DNA of 64,000 nt from Monilinia fructicola. Its lineage: Eukaryota > Ascomycota > Leotiomycetes > Helotiales > Sclerotiniaceae. This document shows positions 1 through 10,627 of this stretch, one piece after another. The notes below the pieces were generated by a model that saw nothing but the letters and a program-made list of their open reading frames with translations, was not told the origin of the DNA and made no database searches. The position numbers were made by a program, and so were the translations under genes. Every line of letters starts with the position of its first letter. The first letter of the stretch is position 1. The stretch spans positions 1,302,001 to 1,366,000 of the forward strand of contig VICG01000013.1 of NCBI GenBank assembly GCA_008692225.1, given 5' to 3'.

Positions 1-598
1 ATCAAAAATGCTGTTGGGAGACCTCGACCCGACCTTATCTCCCGCTGCAAGCCTACACCTGAAACACCAGAGAATAAACTGGTAACCATTCATGTATGTA
101 CGGAGAAGGATCACCATACCCTGCATGATGGGTGGAGAAGCTTCCCTTCAGGTCATTCTTCCTTCGCATTTGCTGGACTCGGGTACCTTGCATTTTTCTT
201 TGCTGGGCAGACACACGTCTTCAGACCTAGGACTGATCTTGGGAGAGTGTTGTTAGCTCTAGCTCCATTGCTTGGGGCTGTCATGATTGCTATAAGTCGA
301 TGTGAAGATTATCGGTAAGTTATACTAGTTGACGAGCTCAGATATCAAGTACTGACACTTCCATAGTCATGATGTATATGATGTTACTTGTGGATCTATT
401 CTTGGTATCTCTCTCGCGTATTTCTCATATAGAAGGTATTTTCCAAGGCTGCATTCCTCTAAATGTCATGAGCCTCATCCCTCACGAGAAGCTGTATTCA
501 ATCAAGGGTTTGGAAAAATCAAGAATGATGAAGAGGCAGAAGTAGGAAGGGCTAGAGAGTTTGAAGTTTCTGACAACGAGAGTGATGATACACCATAG
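1..598 (+). CDS. PAP2-superfamily lipid phosphatase (DPP1/LPP type), 3' part
   Basis: The 5' end lies outside the window; 181 codons plus the stop are visible. Exon 1-314 is open from base 1, the intron is 315-366 (GTAAGT...CATAG), and the last exon is 367-598. All three signature blocks of the PAP2 phosphatase family are present: KNAVGRPRPD (C1) at the start, PSGHSS (C2), and SRCEDYRHDVYD (C3), which the intron splits. Hydrophobic segments between the blocks match the membrane helices of this family. Such enzymes remove phosphate from diacylglycerol pyrophosphate, phosphatidate or related lipids at vacuolar or ER membranes. The tail after the last helix is short and acidic, as in fungal DPP1 proteins. 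The family is secure; the exact substrate is inferred. Confidence 0.9.
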
Positions 599-1030
599 GT
601 TTTTAAAGGCCCTTTTGGGCATATCAGCCACTATGTGTCTAATATATCATATTCATTTTGCACATCTATGAATCATCTGAAATTAATTCATACTTCACCG
701 CATTTGGGGGACGAATGACTTCCTTTCGCTCTCTTTATGAGTTTCAACAATTTCCCAAGAAGACTCGTAGAAACCCTTTGTTATTGTTCTGGTTCTTTGT
801 CTCAAAATTTTCAATTTCTCAAGATGCTGATATTATTTCTCTCCTATGTCCCATCAAGTTCTGAATAACTTTTATCACTTATATTATATACATCTTTGAC
901 ACGTTCTATATGGCCTGTCAAGGATATGAAATGAGTCGACGGAAGAAGATTGAGTACAGTTGGGTGAGCAATACTAATCATGGACTGCATTTTGAATGCT
1001 GAAAGTTAAAGGACGCTATTTACGAGATAT
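599..1030. other. Intergenic, no gene seen
   Basis: AT-rich spacer between the lipid phosphatase stop and the first exon of the large membrane protein. The longest open frame is 68 codons from a non-ATG codon, with no recognisable motif. It probably holds the terminator of one gene and the promoter of the next. Confidence 0.6.
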
Positions 1031-4000
1031 ATGATGGACTACCTAGACCTTTTATATCAGGTTCTTACATGGTGGGAACCGCCGTTGGTGATTGTTAGTT
1101 TGCTAATCCTTCCTAACCATCGTCTAACAGATTGTCTATAGTTGATTGCCTGGTTTGTTCTGTGTCGCTACCAACTAATCGTAAGCAATGATATCCAAGA
1201 CTTTCTTTATGAAACTGACAACATGGAAAAGTTTAGACGAGCAAGCTCTGTATGGATCTGGCTCATTCTGGCTCTTGCCACATATTGGGTTATCAACAAC
1301 CTAGTTTATGCAGTCCTCCTGATATGTAAGTAGCCCAACTTTCTTTTTTTCTTGCAACTTTGTAGCCATTTCTATACTGAAAGTATGTCTGTTTACTGTA
1401 GTCATCAAATTCTTTGCGCAATTCTTGTGGTATGGGTTCCAATTTGGTTCGCCGGTTTTCTATATATTCCAAGGACCGTGGATACTTCTACATACTGCAT
1501 CAATAGCTGTTGCTCGCAAGAGCAGATTGGAAGCTGCTGGAAGAAATTGGACCGACATCATAGATCAGCAAGATATCGAAGAAATGGCGCTTATTTGGCC
1601 GTGGCAAACAGGATGGATCAGAATTGCATTGCTGAATGTCACGAAATTTTTTCTTCGAGTATCAAGACGCGTGACCCCATTTTTAACAGCTCCCTGGGCA
1701 CTGAAATATCGAGTAAACGATCTTACCCAGCAAGTAAAGGATCTTCAACAACAGTTAGATACTGCTAGAATTCATAGAGCCCGTAACATGCTGGCATTAC
1801 GGATGTCTCAATTTTTGGTTAGACGGTGCATCGATGGGCATCAAGCTTACAACGTTACAGATAAGCTGAAGCGCAGAATACGTGAATTATTACAGCAGAG
1901 AGACCACAGGCAGGCGGCACATGATGACCTTTTGGCAAAGTATACAGCAATGCGTCAAGTTTCAAGTGTCGTCGCCTTGTCAGGTGGCCCAGAAAGAACA
2001 GTGGACAGATTGCTCCAAGCAGCTGTTCATACAAGAGACCTACATCATTCACAAATCCGTAACCTAACCGCTTCACTTGGAAAAAGTGACGCTCAAATGG
2101 CGATACTAGAACATCAAATCAAAAACTTAAAGAACGACCTTGAGACCGTCAATAATGGCAGTGCAGCAATTTTGTGGCGAGAGAAAGAGAAGGAATATCT
2201 TGAATTGAAAAAAAGAGCTCATGAAGAAATTTTCGAGCGTGATCTGAAAATCAAGCGACTTAGGGATTCTCGAGATGATAATCCTGTAACGTCGCTGAGT
2301 TTAGATATAAAAGGGCAGCAAACTTTACGAAGACAACGAGAGGAATTAATCCAGGCAGAAAACGAGCTTGCCCATTGCCAAATGTTAAACGAAGCACTTA
2401 TGAATAAGAATGCCAGATTTGATGAGGAGAGGGAAAGGATAAAGAAAGACGCATTACATGGTGCATCGGAGCGATTGCAGGAGTTGTACACGAACTCGGC
2501 TATTGAGGTTGAAGAGTTGTCCGAAAAGTTGAAGAGATTTGAACACTTTGAAGAATCCAAGTATGATATTGAGGCCGTTCAACATCAGTGGAAGGAGGAA
2601 AAGGAGAGTTTGCAACAAGATATTGCGGAAAAAACCCAGAAAATATCAACATATGAGGCACAAATTGATCACGCTATGGGCTCAATGAACTGGGCCGACA
2701 ACAGATTCCACCCTCTAGACAAATACTCCGCGTACATTTCTGGAGCAAAAGCGGAGATCAGACGCTTGAAAGCTGAAATTCTGCAGCTTGAAGTTTCGCG
2801 TTTGCAACCCAAATGCCGAATAGAGAAGTTGAATGAATTGACTCTTGAAAAGGATCGTCTGTCAGATGAAAGAGAGGATTTGAGAAAGACCCTTGATGGC
2901 CTTCAAGATAAAAATTTCCAGAATGAAAAGGACTTGACCAGATTGAGAGCGCAGTTGACTCGGAGGAACACACAAATAACTAACCTTCAAAAACAAGCCA
3001 TGGAACTTAGGGTCGCACTCAGAGATGGGCGAGGGGTGGTACCTCCAGCTGGACCATTAAGCATTGCGGGAATAGCAGCTCCAACAATTGAGATTTTCAT
3101 AAGGAATGTCTTGGCTCTGGAGAGGGAGATACGTAAGAGGGGCAGAGAAGTAGATGAATTGCCAGCTATTCCGGGAATAGATGGTGTACCGAAGATAGAA
3201 CGCGAGCCGGATGAAATATCTTTCCTGAGAATCATCCTATGGATGAAAGACAGACTTGAATATCTATCAAACCTGACTAAAGAAAGTGAGCCGCCTTGGC
3301 TAGGAGCGGCAGATGACTGGTCTGATGACGATACGAATTCCCCAGAAAATCTGGACGCGCGCAAGCTTAATAGAATTTTACGAATGAGAGAGCTTTGGGA
3401 GTATATTGGAACCCTAAACTATGACACCATCGTATTCGTCCGCAATTTCTGTCAAAGGATAGGCATAACACCCGGTGTTGAGCGACCCGAACCACCGAGG
3501 TCACCGCCACCTTCTCGTTCTCCAAGCCTGTCTCCTCCACCCAGATCACCGCCACCTCTCCCACCCAGATCACCGCCACCTCGCCCACCCAGATTACCAC
3601 CCAGATCACCGCCACCTCTCCCACCCAAATTACCACCTCCTCGTTTCCCAAGCCCACCTTTCCCACCCAGATCACCGCCACCTCCTCGTTCACCAAGCCT
3701 GTCTCCTACTCCCCCACCTTTACCCCCTGCTAGGATTAGTGACCTATTTATAGGAATATTTACACAATATAAGGACTTTAATATGGAGAATTGGGAACTG
3801 TTTCCGCTCACGCCTGGGATTACCACTTCTGCGCAAAGTGTCCCGAATGCTTTGTTAGCATCCGTTCAGGCACAGCTGCCGGACCATCCTGCGAGCTCTC
3901 TTTCGCTCGCCCACTTCACAACTCATTTGGAGGATATTCTTCAGTGGCCAATACGTGTCATGATCCACAACAAAATACGTGAGCGTGATGTAGCCGAAAC

Positions 4001-5609
4001 TTTGTACAGGGTCAATCATTCATTCGTCTTGGAGACCGTCGTGCGGCGACGACGACGAGATGGCATCACATACGCACATCTCTCTCGTGAGATCATGTAT
4101 CCGCCGAATTTGGATGTGCCGCCACCTGAAAGACGCGTTGTATTGTTTTTATCTGGTGATCTTTGGCAAGGTATGCGCAGGCGGCCAGGAGCTGATGAAC
4201 AGCCCGCTCCCCCTGGAGGGTCTGAAGATGCGTCTAAGCGTGCACGGAATCGTAAACCTGTAGTATTCGATATGACAAACTGGAAGGTAGATATGCATCT
4301 AGTATCCATGTGGACAATATCTGAAACTTCAGCAGACCTTGTAACGCGTAGAAATATGTCTTCGATCTGTGCAGTCGCACGATCCCTCCACTGGCAGTAT
4401 CCGGGCATGTTATTTCATGGCAATAACTCATCACAGGCCTACGAATACCTCTATCAAATATTTATTAGAAAGCATCCACATCACGAGGGTGCCTATTTGC
4501 CTCTCCATATTCAAGCGGTATTGAAAGATGTACTGTCTATCCCAACTAACGGACCAAATTATAGACTGGCAACCATTGCGGAGTACCAAATCAATGAAGC
4601 CTCGGTACATTATGTAAGTATGATAGGAGACCCCGAATCAAACCGTCCAATATTGTACATATATGGTCTGGAAGGTAAATTTCGTGCTATGCGAAGGAGA
4701 CGGGAAAACGAGCCGGGTGACATGTTTGAGGATCTAGCCTGGAATCAGGATGGAGAGACAGATGGAAGAGAACTATATAATAGAGTGCCGGAGTTGCCAC
4801 CTCTCCTTTTGAGGAGGATTGAAAATTATGGCAGGAATATCATTACGGCGCCATTCAATAGTACTGACTGGGATCTTGTTATCTTGGATGAACATCTTGA
4901 AGGATTGCAACGCGGCAACGAAAAATGGGCACATATTTGCGCCCCATCAGCATTATTTTACTCCGTGCTATATCAATATGCAGCCGAGGTTACCACGGCG
5001 GAACAAGTGTCTCGAGCTTTCGAGGACATCTTTCCCAATCACTGCGATTATTGGCGGGACGAAGATATTGCTAGAATGCAATTCCATCCTCTCCTGAGTA
5101 TATATACATTTGGCATTGTCCGCGGTACTTTGCACGACAACAACGTTACATTATTTAATCGTTGGGATCAACCAAAAAACTATGACCCGTCAGTTAACAA
5201 CATGTTGTATATCACACAGCTTACTGATGAGCGATCAGGCGGGTTTAGAGATAACAAATATCACTGGGCAGGTATGAAGTATAAAGGCGGAACTATAACC
5301 AACCCTCCATTATATACACCCGTACCTGCGCCTCGGCCTCCAGTATCAAATTTCAGGCAACTGCTTGACGCAGCAACAGGCCTTCGAGGGGCAAGTAATG
5401 AAACTGCAGCCAGAGGTGGCCAGCTTGATTGGACAACATTTCTGCCGACTGGACCGTCTGCACCTAGGCCTGGTCCAAGGTGGCAAGCACCACCGCCTCC
5501 GCCAAGACTTAAGTATCAACGTAATCAGAAAGAGGACGTGGTAGAGGAAGAGGAAGAGGAAGAGGAAGAAGAAGAGGAAGAAGAGGAAGAGGAAGAGGAA
5601 GAGTTATGA
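1031..5609 (+). CDS. Large membrane-anchored coiled-coil protein with three similar C-terminal modules, function unknown
   Basis: Model: exons 1031-1093, 1142-1325 and 1402-5609. The introns are 48 bp (GTTAGT...TATAG) and 76 bp (GTAAGT...TGTAG). The sum, 4455 bp, is exactly 1485 codons. Exon 1 was added because the second exon has no early ATG; a second ATG lies at 1034. The N-terminus has several hydrophobic segments, including WIWLILALATYWVI and FYIFQGPWILLHTA, followed by a long charged coiled coil (about residues 150-640). A proline-rich linker of repeated RSPPPLPP-like units lies at 3490-3735. Three globular modules of similar layout follow (about 3735-4190, 4255-4700, 4850-5290), and the protein ends in a run of about 25 glutamates. 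The third module has ICAPSALF and a later YHW, reminiscent of papain-like or OTU folds. I do not recognise the family. Base use resembles the neighbours. Confidence 0.72.
3490..3735 (+). repeat. Proline-rich repeat inside the coiled-coil protein gene
   Basis: Imperfect tandem copies of an 18-27 bp unit read CCACCCAGATCACCGCCACC and encode RSPPPLPP-like peptides. The repeat separates the coiled coil from the globular modules, so it is probably a flexible linker or an SH3/WW ligand (inference). Confidence 0.85.
5548..5606 (+). repeat. GAAGAG repeat coding a poly-glutamate tail
   Basis: Triplet-like GAG/GAA repeat immediately before the stop, translating to an uninterrupted glutamate run. Length variation between strains is expected at such a tract. 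Confidence 0.85.
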
Positions 5610-6598
5610 GAGTTGAGAAGGTTCTGAGTATGTTTGGCTTGATATTATGTAATCTATACAAACTATGTCATTTCAAGGTCGGCTCTTGTTTTTGCTTGAA
5701 CACTCCACCTGAAAATGAGAACAAAGATGAGATTGGCTATACAATTGAGCTGAAATGGGTCATTGGTTCTGGTGCAGTGTGTTAGGGTGATAGTCACCAA
5801 CGTGAAATTGAAGAAACTGACTGGATCCTTATATATTTCTGTTTCGCACTGGCAATCTTGTTTGGGCTTCTCGTATAGTTGTAAAAACCCCGGGGATTTC
5901 ACTATATTGATAGTATGTGGACTGTCAAAATATATTGAGATCAGATTGATCAACAATCTGGAGTGATGTTTGAAGAGCGGATAATTGAATCAATGATTAA
6001 TGTGCCTGGCATGAAAATGGTTCCATTTTGTGAACAGAAAGCAACAAATGTAGAGTTCACTCGCAACTATTTGAACAGATGTATGGGGAATAGATCAGGC
6101 GATGACTATTATTTTTACAGCAACTCTGCAACCCAACCAACATGAGAGTAACGTACTGTAGAATATATATCAGACAGAGACTTAGGGGCGGCGTAGAGTA
6201 AGAAAATGGGGTAAAAGTCACTATATATGAACCACTCTCGTTGTCAAGCACCCTTGCCACGATTTTTCCTCATTTTGTTCAACGGAAGAAGAGCCAAAGA
6301 CAAAGTAGATATGGATGATGGTAAATGGGGAACTTGAAAGAGAAACTGGCTATCCAAATTCTCCGATACTTCGAGAAAATGAGGAATACACGACCATTTC
6401 TTGGATCTTTGGGAGACCATCATTCAATGTCTCTACAACTGAAGACTACTCGAAAGACTAGGACTCAGCTCTCCGAAACGCACTCGCTCCCGTAGCTTCA
6501 AACAAACGACAACAACATCACCAAAACAATACCATAGAGTGTCGTCGATTGCACTGTTTGTTTTTTTGATGAAGATCGAGATGGGTGAAATCTAACAT
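5610..6598. other. Intergenic, kinase promoter region
   Basis: No open frame above 97 codons and nothing recognisable on either strand. It holds the 3' end of the coiled-coil protein transcript and the upstream region of the kinase gene. Confidence 0.6.
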
Positions 6599-9090
6599 AT
6601 GCACGATCAACATGGTGATATTACATTGCATATGCAGGGTGCAAGCGCCACAGAAACTTTGCCCCCCCAACATCTTTTCCAGCTGTGGAATGAGGCAGTG
6701 CATCACACAAATAATCGTGCAGTAAGATTGAATTCGCGAAAATTTATCTTCATCGATAATTATTCGAGAAATCTCCGTAATTCGACCTTCGAAAAGCTGA
6801 AGCGAGAGAAACGAGCACGTAGATTTCAATTGACGACAGGCAGGGACTGGTGCACGATGGCGGGCGTGGTTGATGATGGGTGGACGGTGGTGGTCGGCCA
6901 ACCAGCGAGTGAGATTCGTGAGGAGAAACAGATTGAGGAATGGGAGAATTCCCACGGTGGATGGTCTGGCTTTGGAAAACATCCTCAGAATTGGATCGGC
7001 CATCATAAACTACACCTATCATCAGAAAAAGAATTGGGGTCTGGAAGCTATGGGCTTGTGCAGCGCGTTACGTATGCTGCCGTCACAATGGCCCGCAAAC
7101 AGTGAGCATTGCCTTCAACACCCCGGCGCTGTGACTCGATATGGCTGCTGATTGACGAATCTCAGCGTGGTACCGCGTGGTGGAATAACGGTCGAAAAGC
7201 TCCGAGAGGAAGCGAATGCGATGGAAGAATTGGCGCATAAACATATCTTGAAGCTGGTTGGGACATATACGTGGAAGCGCAAAAATCTGTATCTTCTCCT
7301 GTACCCCGCGGCGACATGCGATTTGAGTACCTTTCTCGATGATATAGAGGGCATTCGTGCGGACACTTGCGCGGATAGGGATGATGCTATGAAAAGACTC
7401 TACGCTCTCGGACTCAAGGATATTGGAAAAATCGACGATCTATGCATGTTGAGACGACCAATACCCCATTCGGATTGTTCGACACATATCAAGAGAACAG
7501 AAACAGCATTGGGCTTCTTACAACAACTCATGGGATGCATAACGGAAGCTTTAGCGTTTGTCCATGAGAAAGGGATTCGGCATCGGGATTTAAAACCTAA
7601 GAACATTTTACTGAGTCCGGGTCGGGTATATCTCGCAGATTTCGGTATCGCGAGAGATGTCAAAGAATCAGATAATAGCATAACCTGCGGCAGATGTGGT
7701 ACCGCGTCTTGGATAGCTCCGGAGGTTTATGATGGAGAAGATCATTATATGTCAAGGGCAGATGTATTTTCCCTTGGCTGTATATTCTTGAATATCGCTA
7801 CGGTATTATATGGAGATTCAATCGAATTAGCGACATTTGACCAAGTGATGAAGGAGAGGGAATGGCCTCAAAAATACAAGATGCTTTCAGATCATCTAAA
7901 CAAATTACGGAATAAGGCAATCAGGGCAGCGTTGGCTGATGAGGAAGAACCTAATTTTGATGCCAAAAATATACTAGGCCTGGTGGAGAAAATGCTATTA
8001 TATGATTCTGGACAACGGCCTACGGTAAAGGAGGTTAACGAAAGGTTATGTGAACTAGGAGGTTTGGATCAAATTTATCATTTATCTTGCTGTCATAAAC
8101 AAAATGACATCATGTCTAAATCAATAAGTAAGCCCTTTCCATGCATTAATCACTTGATAACTATCCTAATCATAATCAGATTCGAAGATGAGAACTATAT
8201 CTGAGACGAGTCTCTCATCTAAGCTTAAAATCTGTGAACTCGAGACAGAGAATCGTGCTTTGAAAGAACGCCTGATATCTCTTCAAAGCAAAGACCAAAC
8301 TTACGAATTAAGAATCGAGCACGAACGTAATCATGCGAAAAAGCAAAACGAAGTCCTCAAAGAGCGATATGAAAAACAACTCAAGACACAGACTGAAGCC
8401 TTAGCCCGTGCAGAGGAGCGTATCAAGGCATTAGAATCTCACAGCAACCATAAAAGACACCCATCCCACAACAGAGGCAGAGGCAGGAACCTACCTCATG
8501 GAAGTCTCCACACAAACCCCAACCTCAACATCAACAATCTAGCCGCTCACACCCCCATCCACCCCTCCAATCCAGACCCCAAACCTAAATCGGGACCAAA
8601 AACCCCAGAAGGATACTTCCCCAACATCCCACCCCGCAACCCAAGTTTCACCAACTTGAAAGACCCCACCCTCCAGCGCCGTCCCTCCGGTATCCCAATC
8701 CCCACTCGCTCCCCCACACCCATCGTCACATCTAGCAAATCGATTTTCAATTCTCCCGGAAGCGGAAATAGTACCTTGGTCAGCAGCACGCATTCGGTAT
8801 TTTCGAACCGCAGCGCGAAAACGGATGGAAGCATGACCTCGGTTGAAAGTCTCAGCGAGACGACGAGTCCGCCAGATAGTCCGATCAGTCACGCGAGGAT
8901 GGGCGAGACGAATCTGCAGCTGGTGAGGGGGCCGGCATTGGGAAACTTGGGGATGAATTTGAGGATGCCAGGGAATGACAAGGAGAAAGAAAAAGAGAGG
9001 CAGAAAGAAAAGGAAAGGGAAAGGGAAAAGGAGAGAACAATCAAAGCGCCGACTTCCTGGGCAAAAATGGTCAGGGGTCATAGATCTTGA
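6599..9090 (+). CDS. Serine/threonine protein kinase with coiled-coil and low-complexity tail
   Basis: Exons 6599-7101, 7166-8127 and 8180-9090; introns GTGAGC...CTCAG and GTAAGC...ATCAG; 791 codons. The kinase fold is complete: glycine loop GSGSYG near residue 147, ATP lysine in MARK (about 167), HRDLKPKN (about 307), DFG (about 326), APE (about 352), and the C-lobe arginine in QRPT. The first ~140 residues have no known domain. After the kinase (about residue 490) comes a short coiled coil rich in E, K and R, then a P/S/T-rich stretch and a charged KEKER tail. Fungal kinases of this shape are often signalling proteins with a regulatory tail, but the sequence does not show a specific pathway. 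The first intron falls just after the ATP lysine. The start is the first ATG of the open frame; an upstream exon cannot be excluded. Confidence 0.85.
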
Positions 9091-9657
9091 GATGAGAGCC
9101 CATAGATGATATGATATGAATGATATGACTAGAAAGCTCCCAAATCTGTCACAATAAAATAGAACATCACCCAAGGAAGACGCAAACCGAATTCCTCATA
9201 AAAGCAGCGGGACAAACACCCCAGCTGTCTTTCTGGGAGAATATGAATTGGATCAGCGCCCGTGCCAGGGAATGCGCGGGAGAGTATATATATATCAATT
9301 TAGTATAAGTATAAGTATGTATACGCAGTGCAGTAGATATCCATCTCAACCCACAATTTGTATACACATGCATCCATGCATCCATCCACAAAACAAAACA
9401 AAACAACCCCCGCAATCCTATACATCCCCCAGTGAGCAACACCATCGTGCCAAGACCGCCGCATACTTCCCTCATCGCCGAACGACAGCGACAGATCCGG
9501 GCGACAGCGACACATGGCAGGCAGGGCAAACTGCGTGCTTGTTTGTTGTTGCATTTGATGTACGTGTAATCAGCGTCTTGCATCGAGTGAACCTGGTGAA
9601 CGTCGCTGGCGTGCAATATGCGATCTGAGATCGGAGATGGAAGAATCGACTCTCTCT

Positions 9658-9698
9658 CGATACGGATTGAGATACGGATTGAGATACGGATTGAGATA
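9658..9698. repeat. Tandem repeat, unit GATACGGATTGA
   Basis: About 3.4 copies of a 12-bp unit in direct tandem. Confidence 0.85.
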
Positions 9699-9949
9699 CT
9701 GTACTTGTATCAATGTAACTGTGGGATTCTTGCGGATTGTTATGGTGGGGGATGGGGGGATGGTGGGATGAGATCTTGGAGTTGCGGTTCCTGTCGTGAC
9801 GGAGTGAGGTGGTTGGGGGAGGAAGAGGGGGAAGGGGGAGGGGGAGATGATTGGTTTTGCTGGGATATTTGAGTTTCTATTTGAATTTATATATATCAAG
9901 CAACCACACAAGAGTCAAACACAAAGCATTTATAATGGGAAGCTAGATA

Positions 9950-10012
9950 GATAAGCAAGCCAGCCAGCAAGCAAGCAAGCCAGCAAGCAAGCAAGCAAGC
10001 AAACAAACAAGT
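9950..10012. repeat. AAGC/CAGC tetranucleotide repeat
   Basis: Run of AAGC units with CAGC interruptions that ends in AAAC units. Confidence 0.85.
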
Positions 10013-10103
10013 GAGAAAAAGATCAGCATAGACTAATTCTCATATGCATCCATTACTCGCGGGAAAGTTTAGATTTCTGCTCCTGGGGTTTCCGGTGCGG
10101 GGT

Positions 10104-10153
10104 TCATACCATACCATACGAAACGAAACGAAACGAAACGATACGATACGCTA
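10104..10153. repeat. CGAAA/CGATA pentanucleotide repeat
   Basis: ATACC units, then four CGAAA units, then CGATA units. Confidence 0.8.
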
Positions 10154-10627
10154 CGATTGGAATGGAAGAGGTGGATTTATGCATCGCGTTTTGATTTTGG
10201 GGGGTTGAGTGGGCCTGCTGGTGAGTGGGTGAGTGGGTTATCTGGGTGTCGGGGTGGGGCGTGGATGTGCTGGGGGATGAGATGTGATGGGTAGGGGAGA
10301 TGGGCTATTGAAGGTGATGAGTAAACAGTTTGATTGATCTGGAGAGTTCGTGCTGATTCCCTGTGTTCGTGTGTTTTCGTGCAAGTGCTTGCTAATTATG
10401 AGATGAGATGAGATGAGCTATAGCTATGCCTCGCCAACCCCGTATCTCCCGCCAAATTTCCGACTACCTCCCCATTTCCTCTTCAATTTAGCGAATCCCG
10501 CATCCCGCCTCCCAACTTTCCAACCAGTTCGCAAATTTCCAACTTCGCTCAAGCTTTTGAGATTTTAGATTATTAGATTTCCACTTCCACTGAGAACACA
10601 AGCAACCACAAATTCCCAGTCCCACCT

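Larger units (their letters stand above)
9091..10627. other. Intergenic with several microsatellites
   Basis: Spacer between the convergent kinase and phosphoglycerate dehydrogenase genes. It holds a short tandem repeat (9658-9698), AAGC-rich repeats (9950-10012) and CGAAA/CGATA repeats (10104-10153). Open frames here are short and repetitive; I see no gene. Confidence 0.65.

Noticed and set aside
3367..3826. Minus-strand open frames with GGGDLGG or VAVIWVGE repeats
   Set aside because: Antisense shadows of the proline-rich linker of the membrane protein.
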